Assembly (NCBI GenBank): GCA_031835245.1
Contig: JAVKOQ010000204.1
Coordinates: forward strand, 29,717 to 93,716
Source: Balamuthia mandrillaris
Lineage: Eukaryota > Discosea > Longamoebia > Balamuthiidae
Direction: 5' to 3'
Length of the DNA stretch: 64,000 nt
Below are positions 55,930 through 64,000 of this stretch, in pieces. The translations under genes were made by a program, and so were the position numbers. How positions within the stretch are numbered: position 1 is the first letter of the stretch; each line of letters begins with the position of its first letter. The notes beneath the pieces are model-generated. The model made no database searches. It had not been told where the DNA came from and saw nothing but the letters and a program-made list of their open reading frames with translations.

Positions 55930-57075
55930 CCTTCATTGTACCCTCACTAAAACTAAAACTAGAGAAACGCGGACAAACGAACAAGTATTAATATTGTTTT
56001 CCTTCGCGGTAGGAAAAAACAAAAACAAACCATCCATAGCCACTAAAGTAACCTGTTTGTTACAAGCTACATTTCCTAGAAGGACGTCTCTTGCAAAATA
56101 CCCTAGGAACTGGCCCAACACCGCGTCCTGACACGGGAACTCCATGGACATTCCTTGGATCATAAAATCCAATGAGGGCAATCCCTGCAAATCCACAGAG
56201 GAGAAAGAAGAAGAGAGCAGGTGGATTTGCAAGGGATCGTTTCCATGGCTACACAGGACGTTTCCGAGGTAACGTCCGTAACCTTAGCAACAAATCATGT
56301 CGACGCGAAATTAACGATTGTTTGAGGGTTTTCTGTTTTAAAACATCTGACGCAAAAAAAATTACAGCAAAAAAAAAGAAACAAAAAAAAAAGGCGGAAA
56401 AAGAGAGAGGCGAAGGGGGGTGCGGGGCGTGGCGGCACCAAAAAAAAAAAAAAGACCTCTTCTTCTTTTGCTGTTGCGGCTGAGGCAACGAACCGACAAA
56501 AAAAAATAATAATAACAATAACGAGTTTTGTGTAGCGGGCGGTTTTTTCATCCAGAGAGGCTCCTGCTGGTCAGTTTGTTGATAGACAAAAAAACAAAAA
56601 GCTTTGAAAGTGCGTAAAGATCGTTTTTTCTTTTTTTTTTTTATTGTTTTCTTTCTATGGTTTTTTTTTACTGTCAAAGTTGAAATGGTGTCGCATGCGA
56701 TTGTGATTTTTTGATTTTTGGTGTTATTTTTTGAAATATTCTGCTTTTGTGTTGGCGAAACACTGCTGTGATGGCCATCATCTCCCGCTACTTTCTCTTT
56801 TCTCTCCCCTTTCGGACTTTTTTTGTTTGCTAGTTGTTGTAACCCTCTTTTTATTATTTTCTTCTAACCTAATCACTTTTTACTTTCTTTCTTCGTATGC
56901 TTGCATTCCATCTCTTTGTCAAAAAAAAAAAAAACAACAGTTCTTCTTCCGCTCTGCTTTGATTCGTTTGTTTTGTTTGTTTTCCCCCTTTACTTTAAAA
57001 AGAGAGGGACAAAGCCAAAGCGAACGAGTCACACAAACTCAAAAACAACAAACTGTCGAAGCTTTCAACAGTACC
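55930..57075. other. Intergenic region between dCMP deaminase and GSK3
   Basis: A minus-strand stretch near 56230-56030 has open frames (one gives a hydrophobic segment LCGFAGIALIGFY, another FLGYFARDVLLGN) but no ATG-led model I can defend. TCATGTCGACGCGAAA at 56295-56310 matches the recurring promoter element and could serve a gene on either strand. 56340-57000 is A- or T-rich with homopolymers. Confidence 0.35.
56181..56237. repeat. Imperfect inverted repeat (hairpin)
   Basis: ATCCCTGCAAATCCAC (56181-56196) and GTGGATTTGCAAGGGAT (56221-56237) pair over 16 bases with one bulged base and a 24-base purine-rich loop. Function unknown. Confidence 0.75.
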
Positions 57076-59238
57076 ATGAAAAAGACGAGTTCCAAAACTA
57101 CAACAAATACTTCTGGAACTTCGAAAAGCAACGGCGCTACTGCGGAACCACAGCAAAAGCAATCTACCAAAAGGTCAGCAACAACCACCACAACCGCCAA
57201 AACCTCTGCATCAAAGTCTTCGTCCTCCTCCCTCTCTTCCTCCTCTACCTCCAGCAACAACAGATCATCTTCACTTGCTTCCTCCTCTTCCAATCCACAA
57301 AACAAACAAGCCGACATGAAGTCTTCCAACTCTTCTTCCTCAAGTAACTCATTTACTTTCCCTCTTTCAGTTTGGCTTTCAACTTATCCCTTTCCCTCCC
57401 TTTTTCTTCTTCCTTGTTCCCTTCCCTTCTTCCCCTTTTCTCCCTTTTAGAAAAAACAGAGGACAAAGCCTACCGAGGTAAGATCCTGCCAGGCATTGTG
57501 ATCAAGGCCAATGGCGTGTCCTACAGGGCAGATCGCATTATAGGCCACGGTTCCTTTGGTGTTGTCTTTCAAGCCACCACTCTCGGTTCTAATGAGGTCG
57601 TGGCCATCAAAAAAGTTCTTCAAGACCGACAATTCAAGGTAACCTTTGTTCTCGTCTCTTCTCCTCTTTTCCCTATGCTTTTTATAATGCTTTACCAATC
57701 AAATAAAACAGAATCGCGAACTGCCGGTAATGCAAGAGTTAACCCATCCCAATGTGGTTGCTCTTAAGAATCATTTCTTTACACATGGGGACCAACACAA
57801 GGACGAAGTTTATTTAAATTTGGTATTGGAGTATGTTCCGGAGACGGTGTACAGGGTAGCCAGGCATTACACCAAAATCAAACAGAGAATACCCTACATT
57901 TATGTCAAGGTATTCTCTCCCTTCCTCATTCCTTTCTTTTCCGTTTTTTTCTTTGTCCATTTCTCTCTTCACTCTCTCTCTCTCTCCCCTCTTTCGTTCT
58001 TTTGAAAAGGGTCACATGCTCATTGTTGCATCCCATATTAGCTTTATATGTATCAATTAGCTCGGTCGCTTGCCTACGTGCACTCTCTTGGCATCTGCCA
58101 CAGGGACATCAAGCCTCAAAATCTCCTTGTAGATCCACAAACTGGGGAGTTGAAACTCTGTGATTTTGGAAGGTATGCTAAATATCGCAGAAAAACGAAG
58201 AAACCTGATGTTAATCTCCCCCTCTTGCTTTCAAATACAAACACAGTGCCAAGAAGCTCATTGCAGGACAGGATAACGTTGCTTACATTTGTTCCCGTTA
58301 CTACCGTGCGCCAGAACTTATCTTTGGCTCGAAGAGATACACTACCACAATTGGTAACACTTTCTATTTCCATTCTTCCTTACTATCTTTTTCCTCATTT
58401 ATCATTCATTATTTTCATTTTATCACTTTTCTCATCCTCTTATTTCCACCCAATTCCTCTCAATACTATGAATGATTTTTCACTTATTCGTTTCCTTCCT
58501 CCTCCATCACATAAACACGACAGACGTATGGTCTATGGGTTGTGTGATGGCAGAGCTGTTGCTAGGCCAACCGCTATTCCTGGGGGAGAGCGGCGTGGAC
58601 CAGCTAGTGGAAATCATCAAAGTGCTGGGAACCCCCACCAGAGAGCAGATCCAATGCATGAACGAACACTACACTGAATTCAACTTCCCCCTCATCAAAG
58701 CTCGCCCTTGGAACAAGATCTTCCGTCCCCGCACCCCACCGGAGGCCCTCGACCTCATTTCGCAGGTGTTAAAGTATGAGCCAGACCAGCGTTTGACACC
58801 GTGGCAGATCTGCGCTCACCCTTTCTTTGACGAGCTGCGGGATCAGAGCGCGAGGCTTCCCAATGGACGACCTTTGCCCGACAATCTCTTCAATTTTACT
58901 CGTCAAGGTTGGTCTCTCTTTTCTCTTTCTCTCTGTCGTTTTTTTTTGTCTGCTCTGTGTTACGCTTTCGTCCTTGTTCCTCTTTGTTCTTTCTTTTTCG
59001 TTTTTGCTTTTCGTGCATTCTATTTTTCTCCTTTTCTTTATCGTTTTGTTGCTGATCATTTATTTGCATCTTTCAAATACAACGAATAGAATTGGCGGAG
59101 ATAAGGAAAAGTGGGTTGGAAAGGACGCTGATACCGGACTGGGTGGCGGAGCGTTTGCGGGAAGGTGGTAGCAGTGGAGGAAGCAGCAGCCAAGACATGA
59201 GCTCCTCCTCTTCTTCCTCCCAAAAGAGTCAGACGTAG
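57076..59238 (+). CDS. gsk3: Glycogen synthase kinase 3 (GSK3) serine/threonine kinase
   Basis: Seven exons: 57076-57343, 57448-57638, 57712-57909, 58042-58172, 58247-58353, 58524-58907, 59090-59238, all in phase. The N-terminal 90 residues are Ser/Thr-rich and disordered. Kinase motifs: [11 protein letters not shown] (Gly loop), [10 protein letters not shown] (Lys), [27 protein letters not shown] (catalytic loop), KLCDFGSAKKL, and the activation loop [15 protein letters not shown] with the Tyr that GSK3 autophosphorylates. [20 protein letters not shown] and [19 protein letters not shown] are GSK3-specific, and FNFTRQELAE ends the domain. It phosphorylates primed substrates in growth, differentiation and metabolic signalling. 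Sense-strand introns are pyrimidine-rich. All catalytic residues are present. Confidence 0.95.
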
Positions 59239-59488
59239 CAGCTACAATGACACGAACTACCTGGTAAACTTGCAGAAATACTCGAAAAAAACAACTAAAA
59301 GACAGACGAACGAAAAAAAAAAATAAGGAGGGAAACCCTTTCATCTTCTTGACCTCCACCACGTTACTCCTCTCCTCTTTCTCTTTCTCATTCTCAATCT
59401 CTATTTTTTGCTTTTATGTTATTTCGTTCAACTATAAAATTATTTCTTTCTTTATTATTATTTACACTTTATCTTTTGTTACATTTGT

Positions 59489-60627
59489 TCACCCTCTTCT
59501 CTCCTTGTTCTCTTCTTCCTCCTCTCGAGAAGATGCTTTACATGGAGGAGAAGAAGGGGGAACAGAGGAAGGGGAAGGGCCTGAAGGAGAGGAAGGAGTA
59601 GAATCTGCAGGTGAAGAAGAGGAGGAAGTCGAACCAGAAGATAAAGCCCTGGAGACCCCTCTCCTAGCAGCAACAAAGGAGTGATAAACTCCAGCCGCCA
59701 CAAAGACGCCCCCACTGCCAACCACCAAGACAGGCACCGCCATGAGGCCTCCGCTCAAAACGCCTCCCACGACTACCCACTGGACGGCCGTCAGGAGGAT
59801 CCGCGGGGAGAGGGCCACCGCCATGGAGGCCATGAACCCTGCCCCGGTGGCCAAAGTCCAGTTTTGGAGGAGGCGGTAGATCCCCTCCAGTGCGAACCTT
59901 CCGCCGAGCAAGAATCCGAAGAAGAAGGCCGTGCCTGTTGCCCGCAGAACCACTTGGAGTTGCAACACGAGATAAGATGGGAGTCAAAGAGAGAGAGAAG
60001 CAGAGAGAGAAGCTTACCTCCGAGTTTGTTGGTGACACCAAAGGAAGGCCAGTTGGCAAAGAAGCTGCTTCGTTCAAGTGGATGTTGGGTTGTGTCTTCC
60101 TGTTCAACCAGTTGGCTTTTTTCAATCCACACCCATTCCTCCTCCTCTTCTTCCTCCTCTTCCTCCTCTGCATCGTTTTCTTCAGAAGGGCTCTTCTGCT
60201 GTTTCAGTTTTTCTTCTTCTTGTTGTGCCCGTGGTTCTGTTGTCGTTGTAGTTGTTGTGTTCTTATGCAGTTGTTTCTCGCTCCAACGATAAGCTCGCTT
60301 TCTTCTTGCCTCTTCCATTTGTTCAGCCAAGCTTTTGTTTTCTTCTTTCTGCCCTCTTTTGACCTTCTCCCCTTCTTCTTTTTCTCCCTCTCCTTCTCCT
60401 TGTCCTACCACGACGAACCGTTCGAAGGGAGGGTTGGAGCGCAACCACTCCGAGAGGCCAGGAAGCTCCTCCGCCGGCACCAGGACGTAGTCCCGCTCTC
60501 TGGTCTGTTGGTTGTTCATGTCCTCGTGCACCCTCGCCAGCAAGGAGGACATCATGGCCGTCCTTCCATCTGCCTCCTCTTCTTGCTCTTGAGTAACTAC
60601 CGTGGTCGTTGTGGTGGTGGTGCTCAT
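59489..60627 (-). CDS. Membrane protein of unknown function with acidic cytosolic N-terminus
   Basis: Exons 60627-60018 and 59952-59489 join as LG|VVLR. ATG 60627 opens a Thr run (MSTTTTTTTVV); ATG 60702 in the same frame is an alternative. Residues 1 to about 200 are soluble and charged, with DYVLVPAEELPGLSEWLRSN, FERFVVVGQG, a Glu run and WVWIEKSQLVEQED. The second exon holds several hydrophobic, Gly/Ala-rich segments (GTAFFFGFLLGGRFALEGIY, VQWVVVGGVLSGGLMAVPVL, VVGSGGVFVAAGVYHSFVAA), then a Ser/Pro-rich acidic tail. Short glycine-rich helix pairs recall organelle or peroxisomal membrane proteins, but I do not recognise the family. Confidence 0.6.
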
Positions 60628-60677
60628 CGTTGTTATTTTCTCCTTCTTTTTTGTTGCTTTCTTCTCCGTATGGTTAG

Positions 60678-60700
60678 GTCGACAGAAATTGCCTGTCGAC
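60678..60700 (-). promoter_or_regulatory. Paired GTCGAC elements
   Basis: GTCGACAG at 60678-60685 and TGTCGACA at 60694-60701, 17 bp apart, 51-74 bp upstream of the start at 60627. In the longer gene model they would fall in or at the 5' end of the coding sequence, which favours the 60627 start. Confidence 0.4.
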
Positions 60701-60786
60701 AAATGTTTGATTTCTGGTTGGTGTTTTGAAATTTAAATTACGATCTGGTCTGCTTTTTATCTTTTTTTTGTGTTTCTTTTTTTTTT

Positions 60787-61930
60787 TTACTCGTCTAGCA
60801 TCCATGCATAGGGTGTATCTTTCAAGGCCTTCACCACTTCCTCCCAGTTCTTTATGTAGAAAGACTTGGGCTTGGCGTGTAGCTTGACGTAACTGACAGG
60901 CACTGTTTCAGTTGATAGGGCTCCACAATCGCATCCAAGAAACCTGGCCATGCGACAAAGTTCTTTTGAAGTGTTATTGCGGAGCTCCTCGTAAGTCAGG
61001 GAGATGTACGGTAACCCTGCCTAGACAAAGTCACAAAGGCTTTCATTGTTCACTCCAAAAAGAAGATGGCAAAAAAAGATGAGATTGAGCAAACCTGTTC
61101 CAACTTGCTACGTTGTTCTTCTATCGCATTTTGACGCTTTTTGAGAAACACCTTCAGAGAGCTCACATCAGCCTGGATCTTCATATGCTCATGCTTGGCG
61201 GCACACTCTTCCGTGTGGCAGTTCCAGTGTGTTTTTTCCATTGTTTGATGTTGTAACTGGGCCTCATAGGAAAGATACGCTGCCAACAAGTCTAGCCTCT
61301 TCAGCAAAACTACGGAGTAGCCTGTACTTTTCAACCGAGGCAACAACCATGGCTGCTGTACAACGTCGTCATGCTGAGGAGCAGCATCATCGATGGACCC
61401 AAATTAAAAAAATCAGCAGACCCGGAAGGAATGAAACAAACCATAATGATAAATGCGGTGATGTTTGCGTTCTCATGTGTTGCCAGTTCTCTCTCAGTGA
61501 CCTTGGAAGATTTCACCGGCCGCTTGAAAGCAAAGAGTTCCCTTCCAACTGGGAGAGAGAACGATTCCTTGATAAGCTGTGCAAGGATTTTATGTAAGCA
61601 CAGCATAAACCTATCATTTGGATGATTCAGATGGAGTAACGTAGGTACATCTCGAAGGTAGTGTGTGCCGCTGCGTTGCATGGAGTAGATAAAAAACTTT
61701 GGGATTCTATCAGCACATGGTTTGCTGACATGACCATTGGCTTCCGATGAAGGAACCGCTGCATCTTTCTGATCTTTGCTGACTACAGTGGGAATTGGTA
61801 TCAGATGGGGAGACTGCTGGGATTGTGGCGTTGCCGACCGAAGCAAACCGACCCCAAAGCAAAACACCAGCAGTACGCCAACCCCGATGACCACCTGCCT
61901 GTCGTTCGGAGGATGTCGAGTCATTATCAT
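60787..61930 (-). CDS. Type II membrane sulfotransferase-like protein B
   Basis: Exons 61930-61649, 61576-61442, 61373-61095 and 61020-60787; intron positions equal those of protein A at 10114-11393. Short tail MIMTRHPPNDR, membrane anchor QVVIGVGVLLVFCFGVGLL, lumenal stem, then RIPKFFIYSMQRSGTHYLRD (5'-phosphosulfate loop, canonical RSGT), LFAFKRPVKSSKV, VVLLKRLDLLAAYLSYEAQL (candidate 3'-phosphate segment) and the shared C-terminus NWEEVVKALKDTPYAWMLDE. A conserved Cys-rich stretch (WNCHTEECAAKHE; protein A has WHCTTTECLERFD) suggests a disulfide. Likely a Golgi sulfotransferase on glycans; donor and acceptor not provable here. The pair arose by duplication with loss of similarity in the stems. 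Confidence 0.65.
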
Positions 61931-62241
61931 TCCGCCTTTCTGTTTTACTTTTACAACGAAAAGGCAGGCTTGACCTTTTATGGAACAGTCGGCAAAATAA
62001 TGAAATTTCGTGGAAATATGCAACGAAAATCCCTCTATGCAGAATGGACCCTCTCCTGCCGTTGTGGTAGTGGTCCACCATGCTGCCGTCGACGTCGTTC
62101 ACCATCTAGTAATCGTAATGAACACCAGGAGCTCTCGCATTTTTCTCTACTAGATCCCAGGAACTGATCTGTTGAAGTTAAACATGAATGGCAAGCAATT
62201 GGTGTAGCAACGAAGTAACGGAGTCAATAGGACAGCGAAGC

Positions 62242-62288
<47 letters not shown>

Positions 62289-63018
62289 GCTTCCCCGCAG
62301 GAAAACGAGTAATAAGTACTTAATCTGTTTCGACAATAGGAGCAGAATTGCACGACTACGAACTTGAAGACCGGAGGGACAGATCGAGAAGTTAGGAGCC
62401 ACCGATTGAGGTCCTTCCATGAAATCATTACATTGACTTGAAACTTTTTTCATCGAAAACAAACATATAACCTCCGTGGAACGGGGGTATATGCCCTTGC
62501 CGCAATGCCACGAAAAGGCACCAGACGCTTGGAACGACACCAGAAATATCTCGTAGTTTCAGGAAGAAAGAAACCCGAAAACAGTCCTTTAATACATATT
62601 TAGAACTTCGACCTGTCCGTTACGCCTTTTTAATCTGTCCATAGTTTTACTCGCTTCTTACCCCACCAGCCCGCAAGACAGTGTTTTGCCTTTACCCTAT
62701 TCCCACCGGCGGTTCACCCGACGACTTTTCGCTGAGATTGCGCGGGATGTAATGCACAAAAGCGATGGACCGTGCCGCCCATTGGTAGAGGCGATGCACA
62801 GAAAGGCGAAAAGACAAGGCAGAATGGATAACGATTTGGTTCCTGATGCAGCTAGTTTTCATCTGTTTCATCCATCTGTTGGCCCTCCCTTCCCTTCCCT
62901 TTCTTCAAACACTATAAATATATATATTCTTTGGGAAAGAAAGAGAGAGAACAAAACATAAACACTTTTAAAAAAAAAACTACATAAACTCTCTCCGCCA
63001 CTCAACAAGGCAAACGGC
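61931..63018. other. Intergenic region
   Basis: Upstream of protein B: a TTTCGTGGAAA-type sequence near 62005 and GTCGAC at 62090-62095. A (GA)n tract lies at 62247-62283. A plus-strand frame near 62750-62960 has no family signal. Nothing else recognised. Confidence 0.4.
62247..62283 (+). repeat. (GA)n microsatellite
   Basis: About 18 GA units. By analogy with the other tracts it may lie in an unrecognised minus-strand intron or leader. Confidence 0.9.
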
Positions 63019-63267
63019 ATGACGCATTACATGAAACTGAAGAGGAAGGGAGCCTTTCAGAAGTACCTCAGGCGGGAGGAGAAGCTCAGCAAAACGCCCA
63101 TCAGCCAGAGCTGCGAGGATCTCCCGACGGTGAAACCCAAAAGCAAAAAGACGATGAGGAAGAGAGCGGGAACCACCACAGAGGAGTACAAGTTGACCAA
63201 GAGCTCCACTTTGCCCTCCTTGCCATATCCTACCAGAAAAAGTCCTCTTTACGTTGCTGAATGGTGA
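63019..63267 (+). CDS. Small basic protein, hypothetical
   Basis: An 82-residue frame from ATG 63019 to TGA, GC-richer than its flanks and coding-like. Very basic (HYMKLKRKGAFQKYLRREEK, KPKSKKTMRKRAGTTTEEYK), with no membrane segment or known motif. It could be a complete small nuclear or ribosomal-type protein, or one exon of a larger gene. Low certainty. Confidence 0.4.
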   Translation: MTHYMKLKRKGAFQKYLRREEKLSKTPISQSCEDLPTVKPKSKKTMRKRAGTTTEEYKLTKSSTLPSLPYPTRKSPLYVAEW

Positions 63268-63437
63268 AAGGAAGGGAGGAAAGAGAGAGAGAGAGAGAGA
63301 GAGAGAAACAAGCTTGTACAAAAAACGAAAAGATGACTGCCAAGAGCTGGTAGTTGCTTGTGTGTTTGTGAATATGAAGAAGTAAATAACAAAACTCCAA
63401 AGAGTTTTTCACGAAATGTGGTCAGCTTTTTTTCCGG

Positions 63438-64000
63438 TCAAGAAAGATACGTCTCTGCGAATTGGTTAACCTCTTCTTCCGTGTGGAGAAGATAGATGCG
63501 TGAGAAGCCCTCCGCCTTCATGGGAGCCGTCAGCATCGACGCGAAGCGATCAATGATGGCGAACCCTTTTCAGCAAAGAAATGATCAGTGGACAGCAAGA
63601 AAGGACAATAAATAAACATAAAAAGAATGAAAGAACGAAGGAGAGGATCTAAAAAAGGCTATTAAATAAATATGACGGAGTGCCGATAGAAAAAGAAGAA
63701 AAGTACCTGAATCTCCCTCCTGGATGGTGGGATGGTCCTTACGCACAAAGACACGTTGTTTACAAATCTCGGGAGGAAGGTCCAGCCATGCTATCTCAAT
63801 CTGGTAACCAAACTTGTGAGCAAACTTTATCCAATTATGTCGTTGTTGATAATCAAAGTTGCAGCGATCGATGATAACATTCTAAAAGGAGAGAGAATGT
63901 AAGCAACGAACAAGAACAAGGAGAAGAAGGAGGAGAGTTGATGCTACCTTGCCCTTCTTGAGGGCAACTTGCATTGCAGCTTCGCATTTTTGCCTTGTTC
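63438..64000 (-). CDS. P-loop polynucleotide-kinase-like / aprataxin-associated kinase domain (5' end outside window)
   Basis: Three exons visible: about 63999-63949 (TRQKCEAAMQVALKKGK), about 63882-63705 (NVIIDRCNFDYQQRHNWIKF, HKFGYQIEIAWLDLPPEICK, RVFVRKDHPTIQEGDS) and about 63564-63438 (GFAIIDRFASMLTAPMKAEG, FSRIYLLHTEEEVNQF). The VIIDRCNFD strand, the C-x2-R-x6-H arginine helix (lid) and the closing EGF.RI.L strand are those of AAA_33 P-loop kinases such as the PNK domain of plant aprataxin-like or PNKP proteins, which phosphorylate nucleic-acid 5' ends. The Walker A loop lies beyond the right edge, so activity and N-terminal partners cannot be judged. Confidence 0.7.

Noticed and set aside
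55933-56232. Minus-strand frame next to dCMP deaminase
   Set aside because: Two frames look equally plausible, none has a supported start, and the hairpin DNA lies within it.
62686-62961. Plus-strand frame upstream of the small basic protein
   Set aside because: Starts at a non-ATG codon, has no motif and runs into AT-rich sequence.

Overview
This window is nuclear DNA of an intron-rich protist. Genes lie on both strands about 0.1-1.2 kb apart. Most coding genes have several short GT-AG introns, commonly 60-220 bp. TAA, TAG and TGA all end genes, so the standard code fits. The gene set (WASH-complex strumpellin, Cdc25, GSK3, a BAR-SH3 protein, an arrestin-like protein, a type IID P-ATPase) and the many (CT)n, GAA and GA tracts suggest an amoebozoan, possibly near Acanthamoeba or Balamuthia. 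That placement is inference; no rRNA or mitochondrial marker is present to test it.

Layout. 1-6 kb: an M28/transferrin-receptor-family ectopeptidase homologue (minus, running off the left edge), divergent from a GH32 fructosidase-like gene. 6-11.4 kb, plus strand: BAR-SH3 protein, arrestin-like protein, sulfotransferase-like protein A. 11.5-15.4 kb: P-type ATPase (minus). 16.4-21 kb, minus: a small membrane protein, a nucleotidyltransferase-like gene and a leucine-rich-repeat gene, with a relic of the ATPase tail between the last two. 21.2-23.5 kb: a polytopic membrane protein fused to a polysaccharide pyruvyl transferase domain. 23.6-30.9 kb, minus: Vma12/TMEM199-like V-ATPase assembly factor, a type I membrane protein and a large Cdc25. 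32-42 kb: strumpellin (minus), split by a 4.9 kb LINE inserted antisense in one of its small introns. 42-50 kb: DUF1295 steroid-reductase-like enzyme, small coiled-coil/Cys protein, STI1-like TPR protein, PH-like protein, F-box protein. 51-64 kb: unknown nuclear-type protein, LD-motif-like protein, dCMP deaminase, GSK3, a membrane protein, sulfotransferase-like protein B (paralogue of A) and the end of a P-loop kinase-like gene.

Most genes are ordinary housekeeping or signalling genes with no operon logic. They fall into loose themes: membrane traffic and actin (strumpellin, BAR-SH3, arrestin-like), secretory or surface glycan work (the two sulfotransferase-like proteins, pyruvyl transferase, GH32), cell cycle (Cdc25, GSK3, dCMP deaminase) and ion or acid balance (P-ATPase, Vma12).

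The most interesting non-gene signal is a recurring, nearly palindromic element of the form TTTCRTG-NCGNC-CAYGAAA, often with a GTCGAC or ACGAC core, found 50-180 bp upstream of many start codons on either strand. It looks like an undescribed core promoter element.
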